DNA of 64,000 nucleotides, taken from positions 39,893 through 103,892 of the forward strand of contig NZ_JAIWNC010000038.1 in NCBI RefSeq assembly GCF_020216025.1, in the 5' to 3' direction. Positions 16,257-26,400 of the stretch are shown one piece after another (the stretch's first letter is position 1; every line of letters starts with the position of its first letter). The position numbers were made by a program, and so were the translations under genes. Below the pieces are notes generated by a model. It did no database searches. It was not told the origin of the DNA and worked only from the letters and a program-made list of their open reading frames with translations. This DNA is from Jidongwangia harbinensis (GTDB lineage: Bacteria > Actinomycetota > Actinomycetes > Mycobacteriales > Micromonosporaceae).

Positions 16257-18764
16257 TCAGCTTCGAGCAGCCAGGGCGCGGCGCATGTCGTCGTCCGCGT
16301 CGGTGACCACGCGCCGCAGGATCGCCGGCAGTTCCGGGCGGGCGAGCAGGTCGGCGGCCAGGCGGCGGGTCTCGGCGGCGACCGCGAACCGGGGGTACGC
16401 CGCCAGCGCCAGCGCCTCGGCGCTCATCCCGCTGCGGAGCCGCATCGAATCCGGCATCTCGGCGAAGTACCGAGGCACGTAGTCCGCCGTCAGCGCGGTC
16501 TGTTCCGGCTGCCAGAAGCCGGCCGCCGCGTGCTCCAGCAACCGGGTCGACGTGGTGGTGTCCCGGATGATCTGGTCCCAGGCGTACGCCTTCGCCTCCG
16601 CCGACGGCAGGGCGGCCCGGCAGCGGGAGGCGGCCTGCTCACCGGCCGCGCTGCGGTCCGCGTCCAGCTGCGCCGCGATCTGGTCGGGGCCGATCGCGCC
16701 CAGCACCGCGAGCCGGTAGTGGATCAGCCACCGCAGGTCGGTGTCCACGGCCAGGCCCTCGGGTACGCCGGCGCCGTCCAGCCAGTTCCGCAGGCGCGCG
16801 ACGTCGATGGTCGCGCCGATCAGGCCGCGGGCCGCGGCGAGCTGCCGGGAACTGCCCGCGGCCGACGCGGCGAGCAGCCGGTCGCAGGCCTGGGCGAGCA
16901 GCTCCAGGGCGGCCGGGCGGGTCTCCGCGGTGGCGTACCGGTCCACCAGCCCGCGGGTCATCTTCAGCACGTCCTCGACGATCACCACCTCGCTCTCCAC
17001 CGGCAGCGCCGCGAACACCAGCGACACCAGGTCCGCCACCGGCCGTTCGCCGTCGGTGACCGCGTCCAGGGTCGAACTCCAGACGAGGGCCCGGGCCAGC
17101 GAGTCGTCCAGGTGCGGCAGGAGCAGCGGTACGGCCGCGGTCGAGCGCTCGTCCAGCCGGATCTTGGCGTAGGTCAGCCCACCGTCGTTGAGCAGCAGCA
17201 GATCGGCGACCTTCTCGCCGGTCAGCTCCGGCACCACGGTGCGTCCGCCGTCGGCCGGATCCAGGTCCAGCTCCAGCCGGCGGCGCAGCTCCACGGCGCC
17301 GTTGCCGGCCCGGTCGTACAGTCCGATCGCCAGCCGGTGCGGGCGCAACGTCGGGTACCGCTCCGGCGCCGTCTGCACGATCGCGACCTGGGCGTAGCCG
17401 CCGTCGCCGGCGTGGTCCACCTCGGCCCGCAGCGTGTTCACCTGAGCCCGGCGCAGCCACGCCTCGGCCCAGCCGGAAAGGTCCCGGCCGGCCGCCTTGG
17501 AGAGCGCGCCGAGCAGGTCGGCGAGCGTCGCGTTGGCGAAGCGGTGGGTGGCGAAGTACTCGTTGAGGCCGCTCAGGAACGCCTCGTCGCCCAGCCAGGC
17601 GGCGAGCTGCTTGAGCACGGCGGCGCCCTTGGCGTACGAGATGCCGTCGAAGTTCAACAGGGCCGCCGCGGTGTCCGCGACGTCGGTGGGCGCCACCGGA
17701 TGGGTCGACGGCCGCTGGTCGGACCGCATGCCCCAGGCCACCCGGTGCATCGCGAACGTGGTCCAGGTCCGGGTGAACCGGGTCGCCTCGGCGGTGATCC
17801 GGGTGCCCATGTACTCGGCGAACGACTCGTTCAGCCACAGGTCGTCCCACCACGCCATGGTCACCAGGTCGCCGAACCACATGTGGGCCATCTCGTGCGC
17901 GACGACGTTGGCCCGGGTCTCCCGCTCGCTGTCGGTGACCGCGGACCGGTAGACGAACTCCTCCCGGAACGTCACCAGGCCCGGGTTCTCCATCGCGCCG
18001 AAGTTGAACTCGGGCACGAACGCCTGCTGGTAGTGGCCGAACGGATACGGGATGCCGAAGATCTCGCCGTACCGGTCCAGGCACTGCTTGGTGACCGTGA
18101 ACAGCTCCTCCGCCTCGGCGTCGAGGAACCGGGCCATCGATCCGCGGGCGTACAGGGCCAGCGGCACGTCACCGTGCACGTCGGTGCACGCGTGGTACGG
18201 CCCGGCGATCAGCGTGATCAGGTACGTGGACAGCGGCAGCGTCGGCGCGAACCGCCACCGCCCGCTCTCGGCCGGGCCCGCCGGTACCGCGTTCGCCGCC
18301 ACCAGCCAGTCGTCCGGCGCCGTGACGGCCAGCGTGTACGGCGCCTTCAGGTCCGGCTGGTCGAAGCACGGGAAGATCCGGCGGGCCCCGTCGAGGAACA
18401 TGTGCGCGTACAGGTACACCTGCTTGTCCGCCGGGTCGACGAAGCGGTGCAGGCCCTCGCCGGTGTTCGAGTACGCCATCCGGGCCTCGACGACCAGCTC
18501 GTTCCGCTCGGCCAGGCCGGTCAGCGCGAGCCGGTGCTCGCTGAGCGCGCCCGGGTCCAGCGCCACCCCGTTCAGCGTCGCGGAGATCAGCTCGGCCGGC
18601 TCGAAGTCGGCGAACGTGGACGCCCCGGGAGTCGCGGCGAACCGGAGCACCGTCCGGGACCGGAACGTCTCCGCGCCGGCGGTGAGGTCGAGGTCGAGGT
18701 CGTAGGAGTCGACGTGGACGGTGGCGGCCCGGGCGGCGGCCTCGGCGCGGGTCAGGCTCGGCAT
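16257..18764 (-). CDS. pepN: Aminopeptidase N (M1 zinc metallopeptidase)
   Basis: 835 residues from ATG 18764; an ATG three codons upstream is the alternative. The M1 features are intact: substrate motif GAMEN, zinc site HEMAHMWFGD with the third ligand in NESFAEYMG, and the ERAP1-like C-terminal helical domain. It removes N-terminal residues from peptides in the cytosol. It diverges from trpS; about 50 bp separate its start from the trp leader. Confidence 0.96.
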   Translation of the reverse strand: MPSLTRAEAAARAATVHVDSYDLDLDLTAGAETFRSRTVLRFAATPGASTFADFEPAELISATLNGVALDPGALSEHRLALTGLAERNELVVEARMAYSNTGEGLHRFVDPADKQVYLYAHMFLDGARRIFPCFDQPDLKAPYTLAVTAPDDWLVAANAVPAGPAESGRWRFAPTLPLSTYLITLIAGPYHACTDVHGDVPLALYARGSMARFLDAEAEELFTVTKQCLDRYGEIFGIPYPFGHYQQAFVPEFNFGAMENPGLVTFREEFVYRSAVTDSERETRANVVAHEMAHMWFGDLVTMAWWDDLWLNESFAEYMGTRITAEATRFTRTWTTFAMHRVAWGMRSDQRPSTHPVAPTDVADTAAALLNFDGISYAKGAAVLKQLAAWLGDEAFLSGLNEYFATHRFANATLADLLGALSKAAGRDLSGWAEAWLRRAQVNTLRAEVDHAGDGGYAQVAIVQTAPERYPTLRPHRLAIGLYDRAGNGAVELRRRLELDLDPADGGRTVVPELTGEKVADLLLLNDGGLTYAKIRLDERSTAAVPLLLPHLDDSLARALVWSSTLDAVTDGERPVADLVSLVFAALPVESEVVIVEDVLKMTRGLVDRYATAETRPAALELLAQACDRLLAASAAGSSRQLAAARGLIGATIDVARLRNWLDGAGVPEGLAVDTDLRWLIHYRLAVLGAIGPDQIAAQLDADRSAAGEQAASRCRAALPSAEAKAYAWDQIIRDTTTSTRLLEHAAAGFWQPEQTALTADYVPRYFAEMPDSMRLRSGMSAEALALAAYPRFAVAAETRRLAADLLARPELPAILRRVVTDADDDMRRALAARS

Positions 18765-18780
18765 GCCGACCATAATGCCG

Positions 18781-18815
18781 GTCGACGTCACGCCGGCGGC
18801 TGTTAGGCTCGTACC
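18781..18815 (+). promoter_or_regulatory. Promoter of the trpS leader transcript
   Basis: -10 TAGGCT (18804-18809) is followed by six bases and then GTG at 18816, so the transcript probably starts at or next to that GTG. A weak -35-like GTCGAC (18781-18786) lies 17 bp upstream of the -10. Pattern-based. Confidence 0.5.
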
Positions 18816-18851
18816 GTGCGCATGTCGAGTCTGCTGTGGTGGTCGCCCTGA
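18816..18851 (+). CDS. Trp-rich leader peptide of trpS (VRMSSLLWWSP)
   Basis: An 11-codon frame from GTG 18816 (or ATG 18822) ends in TGA and contains two adjacent TGG codons (18837-18842) just before the stop. Tandem Trp codons in a tiny frame in front of a tryptophanyl-tRNA synthetase gene are the hallmark of a ribosome-sensed attenuator: slow Trp-tRNA charging stalls the ribosome and alters folding of the downstream RNA. The GTG is leaderless relative to the -10 box. Translation is inferred, not shown. Confidence 0.75.
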   Translation: MRMSSLLWWSP

Positions 18852-18852
18852 C

Positions 18853-18914
18853 GGGCGGCCTCCCTCCACGCGCACCTCTCCCTTCCCGGCGGCCGCCTCT
18901 CGCAGGCGGCCGTC
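18853..18914 (+). promoter_or_regulatory. Attenuator RNA of trpS: mutually exclusive hairpins
   Basis: Segment 2 (GGCCGCCT, 18891-18898) can pair either with segment 1 (GGGCGGCC, 18853-18860), directly after the leader stop, or with segment 3 (AGGCGGCC, 18904-18911). The 2:3 hairpin is 9 perfect base pairs (18890-18898 / 18904-18912) extendable to 11, with loop CTCGC. A ribosome stalled on the Trp codons would cover segment 1 and favour 2:3. There is no U-tract after the hairpin, so whether control is by transcription termination or at translation of trpS is open. Confidence 0.6.
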
Positions 18915-18979
18915 GTGCTGTGCACGCACTCCGGCGTCGGCGTCGAGGCGGTCCGTACCTCTTCTGAAAGGACCCCGAC

Positions 18980-19963
18980 GTGCCGACCACTCTCACCCGC
19001 ACCCGGCGCCTCACCGGCTTCAAACCCACCGGCCGCCTGCACCTGGGCAACCTGCTGGGCGCCATCCGCCCGCTGGTCGCGGCGCAGGACACCGCCGACT
19101 CGGTGGCCATGATCGCCGACCTGCACGCGATGACCGTCGAGCACGATCCGGCCCGGGTCCGCGACCTCACGCTGGAGCAGGCCACCGTGCTGCTCGCGGC
19201 CGGCGTGGACCCGGACCGCACCGCGCTGATCGTGCAGTCACAGATCCCCGAGCACACCGCACTGCACTACCTGCTGGAGTGCGCCACCGGGCACGGCGAG
19301 GCGGCGCGCATGATCCAGTTCCGGGAGCGCTCGGCGGGCGGCCGACCGGTGCGGCTCAGCCTGCTGACCTATCCGGTGCTGATGGCCGCCGACATCCTGG
19401 TCCACGACACCGAACAGGTGCCGGTCGGCGACGACCAGAGCCAGCACCTGGAGCTGGCCCGCGCGGTGGCGAGCCGGTTCAACTCCCGGTACGGCGAGAC
19501 GTTCGTGGTGCCGGAGGGCGTCCGCCCGGAGACCGCCGCCCGGATCATGGACCTCGCCGACCCGGCCACCAAGATGGGCAAGAGCTCCGGCCCGGGCGCC
19601 GGGCGGATCGGGCTCCTCGACCCGCCGGAGGTGGTCCGCCGCACCGTCGCCCGCGCGGTGACCGACACCGTCGGCCGGGTCCGCCACGACCCGCGGAACC
19701 AGCCGGGGGTGTCGAACCTGCTGGCCATCCTGGCCGCGTGCGGCGGGCGAGCGCCGGACGAGACGGCGTCCTACGGCACGTTGAAGCGCGAGGTCACCGA
19801 CGCGGTCGAGGCGGTGCTCGCGCCGATCCGGGCCCGGCACGCCGAGCTGGCCGCGGACCCCGGCCACGTCCGGTCGGTGCTGGCCGACGGCCGGGACCGG
19901 GTGCGGGCGGCCGCGGGCGACACGGTACGCCGGGCCCGCCGCGCCATCGGGCTACTGGAGTGA
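18980..19963 (+). CDS. trpS: Tryptophanyl-tRNA synthetase
   Basis: 327 residues from GTG 18980 with GAAAGGA eight bases upstream. Class I signatures: PTGRLHLGNLLGA (HIGH position) and KMGKS (KMSKS position), plus the GDDQSQHLELAR tRNA/amino-acid pocket segment. It charges tRNA-Trp. Its leader resembles those of attenuation-controlled (auxiliary, indolmycin-tolerant) trpS genes known in Streptomyces; whether this is the only trpS in the genome cannot be seen. It converges with a GNAT gene, overlapping by 12 bp. Confidence 0.95.
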   Translation: MPTTLTRTRRLTGFKPTGRLHLGNLLGAIRPLVAAQDTADSVAMIADLHAMTVEHDPARVRDLTLEQATVLLAAGVDPDRTALIVQSQIPEHTALHYLLECATGHGEAARMIQFRERSAGGRPVRLSLLTYPVLMAADILVHDTEQVPVGDDQSQHLELARAVASRFNSRYGETFVVPEGVRPETAARIMDLADPATKMGKSSGPGAGRIGLLDPPEVVRRTVARAVTDTVGRVRHDPRNQPGVSNLLAILAACGGRAPDETASYGTLKREVTDAVEAVLAPIRARHAELAADPGHVRSVLADGRDRVRAAAGDTVRRARRAIGLLE

Positions 19964-20398
19964 GGCGGCCGGCAGGCGCTTGGCGAAGCAGGCGCTGAAC
20001 GGGTTGCCCACGTACTCGCCGTACGGCGGGATGGGCAGGTAGCCGGCCGAGCGGTACAGCGCGATCGCCGCGGGCAGGTAGGTGCCGGTCTCCAGCCGGA
20101 TCACCGACCGGCCCGTGGCGTACGCCTCCTCCTCGAGCGCGACGACCAGCTGCCGGGCGATGCCCCGCCCCCGGTACGCCGGGCGCACGTACATCCGCTT
20201 CAGCTCGGCGGTGTCGTGGTCCAGCGGCTGCCACGCGCCGCAGGCGACCGCCCGCCCGTCGACCACCGCGACCAGGTACGTCACGTCGTCATGGGCCGGA
20301 TAGGTCACCTCGTCGCCGGACTCGGCCAGCTCCCGCTGCTGGGCGGTGACGAGGGCGGCCAGTTCGGCGTCGGTGGCGGCGCGGGTCTCGATCTGCAC
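19952..20398 (-). CDS. GNAT family N-acetyltransferase
   Basis: 148 residues. A complete GNAT core: VAVVDGRAVACGAW strand, ELKRMYVRPAYRGRGIARQLV (acetyl-CoA pyrophosphate loop RGRGIA) and LETGTYLPAAIALYRSAGY, ending with a short aromatic tail. Small stand-alone acetyltransferase; substrate unknown. It overlaps the 3' end of trpS by 12 bp in convergent orientation. Confidence 0.9.
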   Translation of the reverse strand: MQIETRAATDAELAALVTAQQRELAESGDEVTYPAHDDVTYLVAVVDGRAVACGAWQPLDHDTAELKRMYVRPAYRGRGIARQLVVALEEEAYATGRSVIRLETGTYLPAAIALYRSAGYLPIPPYGEYVGNPFSACFAKRLPAASLQ

Positions 20399-20454
20399 CC
20401 GGTCACGGTAGGCGACGGGCGTTTCCGCCGGGTTGCGCCGAGCTGGACGGGACC

Positions 20455-21945
20455 CTATTCGTCCGTGTCGCTCTCCATCAGCACCGGCCGGGCGCTGTTC
20501 GCCACGGAGGTGATCGTGCCGTCCGAGGACATGTGCAGCAGCTCGTCGTCCGGGCGCCGGCGGCGGGCCTTGCGGGCGGCCAGCCGCTGCGCCGCGGTCA
20601 TCCGGCCGGTGCCCTCCTCGAGGCGGGCGTCGGAGCCGCGCGGGCCGGTGACGTACTCGCCGGCGTTGGGCTGCCAGTCGAACTCGCGGTCACCGATCCG
20701 GACCGCGTCCCCGGGCTGGGCGCCCTTCTTGGCCAGCGCGTCCTCGATGCCGAGCCGCTCCAGCCGGTCGGCCAGGTAACCGATCGCCTCGTCGTTGTCG
20801 AAGTTCGTCTGCCGGACCCACCGCTCGACGCGGGAGCCGCGGATCACGAACACCCCGTCGGCGTCCTGTTCGATGGTGAATCCGCTGTCGTCGACGGCCT
20901 TGGGGCGCAGCACTACGCGGGTCGGTTCGGCGACCGGGGTGTCCCTGCGGTGCGCGGCGACGACCTCGGCGAGCGCGAACGTGAGCGCCTTGAGTCCCTC
21001 CCGGGTCACGGCGCTGACCTCGAACACCCGGTAGCCGCGGGACTCCAGCTCGGGCCGGACCATCTCGGCCAGGTCCCGGCCGTCCGGAATGTCGATCTTG
21101 TTGAGGACGACCATCCGGGGCCGGTCCTCCAGCCCGCCGTACGCCGCCAGCTCCGCCTCGATCGCGTCCAGGTCGGCGATCGGGTCGCGTTCGATCTCCG
21201 GCGCCGCGGCGTCCAGCACGTGCACCAGCACCGAGGTGCGCTCGATGTGCCGCAGGAACTGCATGCCGAGGCCCTTGCCGGTGGCCGCGCCGGGGATCAG
21301 GCCGGGCACGTCGGCGACCGTGAAGGTCTGGTCGCCGGCCTGCACCACGCCGAGGTTCGGCACCAGGGTGGTGAACGGATAGTCGGCGATCTTCGGCTTG
21401 GCCGCCGACAGCACCGCGATCAGCGACGACTTGCCGGCCGACGGGAAGCCCACCAGCCCGACGTCGGCGACGCTCTTGAGTTCCAGCACCACGTCCAGGC
21501 GGTCGCCCGGCTCGCCCAGCTCGGCGAAGCCGGGGACCTTGCGGCGGGTGTTCGCGAGCGAGGCGTTGCCGCGCCCGCCGCGCCCGCCGCGGGCCACCTC
21601 GAACGAGGTACCGGCACCGACCAGGTCGGCCAGCACCTCGCCGTCGACGCCGTGCACGACGGTGCCGTCCGGCACCGTCACCACCAGGTCGGCGCCGTTC
21701 GCACCGTCCCGGTTGGAGCCCGACCCGCCGGTGCCGTTCGGCGCCTTGACGTGCGGCCGGAAGTGGAAGTCGAGGAGGGTGTGCTGCTGCGGGTCGACCA
21801 CCAGCGTGATGCTGCCGCCGTGCCCGCCGTTGCCGCCGTCCGGACCGCCGAGCGGCTTGAACTTCTCCCGGTGCACGGAGACACAGCCGTGCCCGCCGTC
21901 CCCCGCTTGCAGGTGCAGTACGACGCGGTCGACGAACGTGGTCAC
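20455..21945 (-). CDS. obgE: GTPase Obg/CgtA
   Basis: 496 residues from GTG 21945 (GGAG upstream). Three parts: Gly-rich Obg fold (about 1-158, GGPDGGNGGHGG), G domain (GFPSAGKSS P-loop, FTTLVPNLG switch, DVPGLI, NKID) and C-terminal OCT domain (about 340-420), followed by about 75 extra basic/acidic residues common in actinobacteria. Obg acts in 50S maturation and stringent-type control. It is third in the rplU-rpmA-obgE operon, after a GC-rich hairpin. Confidence 0.97.
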   Translation of the reverse strand: MTTFVDRVVLHLQAGDGGHGCVSVHREKFKPLGGPDGGNGGHGGSITLVVDPQQHTLLDFHFRPHVKAPNGTGGSGSNRDGANGADLVVTVPDGTVVHGVDGEVLADLVGAGTSFEVARGGRGGRGNASLANTRRKVPGFAELGEPGDRLDVVLELKSVADVGLVGFPSAGKSSLIAVLSAAKPKIADYPFTTLVPNLGVVQAGDQTFTVADVPGLIPGAATGKGLGMQFLRHIERTSVLVHVLDAAAPEIERDPIADLDAIEAELAAYGGLEDRPRMVVLNKIDIPDGRDLAEMVRPELESRGYRVFEVSAVTREGLKALTFALAEVVAAHRRDTPVAEPTRVVLRPKAVDDSGFTIEQDADGVFVIRGSRVERWVRQTNFDNDEAIGYLADRLERLGIEDALAKKGAQPGDAVRIGDREFDWQPNAGEYVTGPRGSDARLEEGTGRMTAAQRLAARKARRRRPDDELLHMSSDGTITSVANSARPVLMESDTDE

Positions 21946-21970
21946 GTGGACTCCTCACAACACGGAACGC

Positions 21971-22012
21971 AAAACACACAGCGGGCCGCGGCCCCCGCGG
22001 GCCGCGGCCCGC
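21971..22012 (-). terminator. GC-rich hairpin with U-rich tail after rpmA
   Basis: An inverted repeat built from GCGGGCCGCGG / CCGCGGCCCGC (21981-22012) is followed on the minus strand by TGTGTGTTTT (21980-21971). It sits between rpmA and obgE, so it would attenuate or process the message and set obgE output below the ribosomal proteins. Confidence 0.65.
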
Positions 22013-22025
22013 GGTGACGTGAAAA

Positions 22026-22283
22026 CTAATCCGAGGCCGGCACGAAGCTGACCGGCTTGCGGCCACGCTTGGTGCCGAACAGCACGTTGCCCGTGGCGAG
22101 CGCGAACAGCGTGTCGTCGCCACCGCGGCCGACAAGCTCGCCCGGGTGGAACTTCGTGCCGCGCTGACGGATCAGAATCTCGCCGGCGTTGACCAGCTGG
22201 CCGCCGAACCGCTTGACGCCCAGCCGCTGAGCGGCGGAGTCACGGCCGTTACGCGAGCTGGAAGCACCCTTTTTGTGAGCCAT
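22026..22283 (-). CDS. rpmA: 50S ribosomal protein L27
   Basis: 85 residues, full length. MAHKKGASSSRNGRDS is the family start; there is no N-terminal cleavable extension of the Firmicutes type. The flexible N-terminus reaches the peptidyl transferase centre. It lies 8 bp after rplU and before obgE. Confidence 0.98.
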   Translation of the reverse strand: MAHKKGASSSRNGRDSAAQRLGVKRFGGQLVNAGEILIRQRGTKFHPGELVGRGGDDTLFALATGNVLFGTKRGRKPVSFVPASD

Positions 22284-22291
22284 GGCTGCGC

Positions 22292-22606
22292 CTACTTCCC
22301 GCTGGAAATGCCGGTCACCTTGACGCGGGTCAGCGGCTGACGGTGCCCCTGGCGCTTGTGGTAGCCGGTCTTGTTCTTGAACTTGTGGATCCGGATCTTC
22401 GGACCCTTGGTGTGCTCGGCGATCTCGCCGGACACCGCCACGCTGGCAAGCTTGGCCGCATCGGTCACCAGGTCGTCACCGTCGACGAGGAGCACCGCGG
22501 CGAGCGTCACCGCGTCGCCCGGCTCGCCCGAGAGCTTCTCGACCTCGATCACGTCGCCCTCGGCAACCTTGTACTGCTTGCCGCCGGTCTTGACGATCGC
22601 GTACAT
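22292..22606 (-). CDS. rplU: 50S ribosomal protein L21
   Basis: 104 residues from ATG 22606, the standard N-terminus MYAIVKTGGKQYKV; upstream codons in frame are not conserved. C-terminal KTGYHKRQGHRQP is the rRNA-binding signature. First gene of the rplU-rpmA-obgE operon; about 120 bp of leader separate it from the predicted promoter, room for ribosomal-protein feedback. Confidence 0.98.
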   Translation of the reverse strand: MYAIVKTGGKQYKVAEGDVIEVEKLSGEPGDAVTLAAVLLVDGDDLVTDAAKLASVAVSGEIAEHTKGPKIRIHKFKNKTGYHKRQGHRQPLTRVKVTGISSGK

Positions 22607-22724
22607 GGACGCGGACTCCCTGAGACTTACGCAGCCGTGACGCTGCTGGCGGATGGAACTGGGCTCCCGGCTGCCTCCGAAAGGAGCGCACAGGAACACG
22701 GCGCCGCGAAAAGCACCGTCGGCA

Positions 22725-22753
22725 AGACTACTTCATCGGCGTGCCGGAACCCA
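22725..22753 (-). promoter_or_regulatory. Promoter of the rplU-rpmA-obgE operon
   Basis: Minus strand: -10 TAGTCT (22725-22730) and a -35-like TTGGGT 18 bp upstream. The transcript would carry an untranslated leader of about 110-115 nt before rplU. Confidence 0.5.
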
Positions 22754-22762
22754 AACCGGGCC

Positions 22763-23326
22763 CTACCCGGTGCCGCATGCCTGATCCAGCTTACCGCGCA
22801 GCGCGGCCAGCTTGCGGTCGTCGAGCTTGCGCACGTCACCCTCCAGCGCGGTGACCTGCTTGCTCATGTCGCCGAGCGCCTTGGCCACCGCGCGGTCCGC
22901 GGCGAGCCGGGACAGGTCCTTCAGCGCGAACGAGTAGTTCTGCACGTCGCGCCGGGTCTTCTCCTCGGCCTTGGCGGCCAGGTCCGGGTCGTCCGCGGAC
23001 GCCGCGTCGATGAGCAGCTTGAGGTCCTGGGCGAACGTCGCGGCGAAGGCGCCGCCGGTCTTCTCGGCCTGGGCGCAGATGGCCCCGGTGTTGCCGGCCA
23101 GGGCGGCGTCGCCGGCGTTCCGGGTGCCGCCGCGGGGAGCGCTGCCCGATCCACCGCCGGGCGTGGAGCCGGTCGGCGCGGGCGCACCCGGCACGGCCGG
23201 CGAGCCCGGCGAGCCGGGAGCGGCCGGCGGCGGAGCCGCGGTCGCGCTCGGTGCCGGGTCGCCGGAACAGCCGGCGGCCAGGACCAGGGCGCCGGTGAGG
23301 ACGGCGACGGCGGGCAGTGCTCGCAT
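22763..23326 (-). CDS. Secreted lipoprotein of unknown function
   Basis: 187 residues. Signal peptide with lipobox LAAGC (Cys about residue 20), Pro/Ala/Gly-rich linker to about residue 75, then an all-helical domain with two Cys (AICAQAEKT and the final QACGTG) that could form a disulfide. No family recognised. It stands alone between rplU and rne, same strand, with its own short upstream gap. Confidence 0.75.
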   Translation of the reverse strand: MRALPAVAVLTGALVLAAGCSGDPAPSATAAPPPAAPGSPGSPAVPGAPAPTGSTPGGGSGSAPRGGTRNAGDAALAGNTGAICAQAEKTGGAFAATFAQDLKLLIDAASADDPDLAAKAEEKTRRDVQNYSFALKDLSRLAADRAVAKALGDMSKQVTALEGDVRKLDDRKLAALRGKLDQACGTG

Positions 23327-23434
23327 GGCGGTGGTACTCCTCGGACTCGGGTGGGATCCGAAGGGTAACCGACATCGATGACGACGGACGGCTCGGTAGT
23401 TAACTTTCTTTACCGAGCCGTCCGGAGCATCCGA

Positions 23435-26400
23435 TCAGGGGCGGGTACGGCGCCGGGCTCCCCCGCGCCGCGACCGCCGCCGGCCGCCGGCACCGGCACC
23501 CACCGGCTCGTCGTCCTCGTCGTCGTCCGCGGCGTCCGGGTCGTCGACGCCGGTGATCTGCAGAGCCTCGGTGTCCGTCTCGTACCGGGACAGGTCGTAC
23601 CCGCTCATGTCGTAGTCGTCACCGTCGTTGCCGGCGGGCGCCGGCGGGGCCGGGACGACGACGCCGGAACCGGCGTCCGGGGGAAGGCCCGCGGCCACCG
23701 CCGCCGGTCCGCTCTCCTCGGCCGGCGCGTCCGGAGTCTCCACCGGCGTCGCCGCCGGTGCCTCGACCACGGCCGCCGGTGCCTCGACCGGCGTCTCGAC
23801 CGGCGCGCTCTCCCCGCCGCCGCGACGGCGCCGCGACTTGGTGGCCGGCGGCGTTTCCGTGCGGGCCGCCGCCGCGACCGCCTTCACCTGGGTCACCGCG
23901 CCCTGCGCCCGCTTCTCCGGCACCGGCTCGGTGTGGATGAGCAGGCCGCGACCCTTGCACGCCTCGCACGTCTCGGTGAACGCCTCCAGCAGGCCGGCGC
24001 CGATCCGCTTGCGGGTCATCTGCACCAGACCCAGCGAGGTGATCTCGGTGACCTGGTGCTTGGTCCGGTCCCGGCCCAGGCACTCGGTCAGCCGGCGCAG
24101 CACCAGGTCGCGGTTGCTCTCCAGCACCATGTCGATGAAGTCGATCACCACGATGCCGCCGATGTCCCGCAGCCGCAGCTGCCGGACGATCTCCTCGGCC
24201 GCCTCGAGGTTGTTCCGGGTGACGGTCTCCTCCAGGTTGCCGCCGGCACCGGTGTACTTACCGGTGTTGACGTCCACCACGGTCATCGCCTCGGTACGGT
24301 CGATCACCAGGTGACCGCCGGAGGGCAGGAAGACCTTGCGGTCCAGGCCCTTGAGGATCTGCTCGTCGATCCGCTTCTCGGCGAACACGTCGTTGACCCC
24401 GGTGTGCCGGTGCAGGCGCTCCACCAGGTCCGGAGAGACCGAATTCAGGTAGCTCTCGACCTCGGTGTAGACCTGCTCGCCCTCGACGATCAGCTCCCGG
24501 AAGTCCTCGTTGAACAGATCCCGGACCACGCGGATGACCAGGTCGGGCTCCTCGGACAGGGCCCGCGGGGCGTTGCCCTCGGCGGCCCGGGCCTGGATGT
24601 CCTCCCACTGCGCCTGCAGCCGCTTGACGTCGCGGGCCAGTTCGTCCTCGCTGGCGCCCTCGGCGGCGGTCCGCACGATCACCCCGGCGCCGTCCGGCAC
24701 CAGCTTCTTCAGCACGTCGCGCAGCCGCTTGCGCTCGTTCTCCGGCAGCTTGCGGCTGATCCCGGAGGCGTTGCCGTTCGGTACGTACACCAGGTGCCGG
24801 CCGGAGAGCGCGACGTGGCTGGTGAGCCGCGCGCCCTTGTGCCCGATCGGGTCCTTGGTGACCTGCACCAGCACCGAGTCGCCGGACTTCAGGGCCTGCT
24901 CGATCGAGCGGGCCCGGCCCTCCAGCCCGGTGGCGTCCCAGTTGACCTCGCCCGCGTAGAGCACCGCGTTGCGGCCCCGGCCCACGTCGACGAAGGCCGC
25001 CTCCATGCTCGGCAGGACGTTCTGCACCTTGCCCAGGTAGACGTTGCCGACCATGGTCCCGGAGGTGGTCCGGGAGACGTAGTGCTCGACCAGGACGCCG
25101 TCCTCGAGCACGGCGATCTGGATCCGGTCCGGCTTCTGGCGGACCACCATGACGCGGTCCACGGCCTCACGGCGGGCCAGGAACTCCGACTCGCTCAGGA
25201 TCGGCGGGCGGGTCCGGCGCTGCTCGCGGCCGTCCCGGCGGCGCTGGCGCTTGGCCTCCAGCCGGGTCGAGCCGGAGACGCCCTGCACCTCGTCGGTACG
25301 GCGCGGCTCGCGCACCCGCACCACGGTGTGCACGCCGTCCTCGATGCCGCCGGCCTCGGAGTCGCCGGCACCGCCCTTGCGGCGGCGACGACGCCGGCGC
25401 CGGGTGACGCCGTCACCGTCGTCGGACTCGTCGTCGTCCTCGGCCTCGGCCTCCGCGGTGGCCTCCGCGGACTCGGTCTCGCCCTCGGCGTCGTCGCCGT
25501 CCTCGGCACCGCCCTTGCCGCGGCCACGGCCCCGGCGTCCCCGGCGGCGACGGCGCCGGCCGGCGGCCGAGTCGTCGTCGTCCAGGTCGTCCTCGGCGCC
25601 GTCCGCGACCTCGTCGGCCGCGTCGTCCGGCTCGTCCACGGCCGGGTCGACGGTCTCCACGGACTGGTCCGCCTCGACCGGCTCCTCGGCCGCGCCGCGC
25701 CGCCGACGGCGGCTCTTGCGCGGGGCCTCGACCGGCTCCTCCGCGGTGGTCTCGGCGGCGGTCTCGTCGACCGGCGTCTCGTCCAGCGCGGCGGACCGCC
25801 GGCTCCGGCGGGCCGCCGGTGCGGGCTCGGGGATCGCGTCGGGCTCCGGCGGCATGAACAGCACGACCGGCGGCACGGCGGCCTTGCGGCGCCGGCGCGG
25901 GGCGGGCTCCTCCTCGACCAGTTCGTCGTCGAGCGGCAGCACACCGATCACCGGCGTGGTGGTCCCGGGCTCGGGCGTGACCTCCGCCACGGGGACCGGG
26001 GTCTGGTCCTCGGTCGCGCTCTCGTCCTCGGCCGGAGTGACCGGTTCCTCGGCCGGCGCGGCGGCTTCCTCGAGCGGCAAGGCGGCTTCCTCGACCGGCG
26101 CGGCGGCCGGAACGGCCTTCTTGCGGCGGCTACGGGTGGCCTTGACCGGCGCGGCCGGCTCGGTGGCCTGGCCCGGCGCGGCCGGCTCGGTGACCGAGGC
26201 GATCACCGGGTCGGCGGCCGCTTCGGCGTCCTCGGGTCCGGCGGCCGGAGCCGCGGCCGGAGCGGTCGCCTTCCGCCGCCGCCGGGCCGGAGCGGCGGGC
26301 ACGTCGGCCGCCGCGTCGGCCTCGATGGCGGCACCCGGCTCGACCGGGGCGGTACCCGGCTCGGCCGGGGGCGTGGCCTTCTTGCGCGCCCGGGTGCGGC

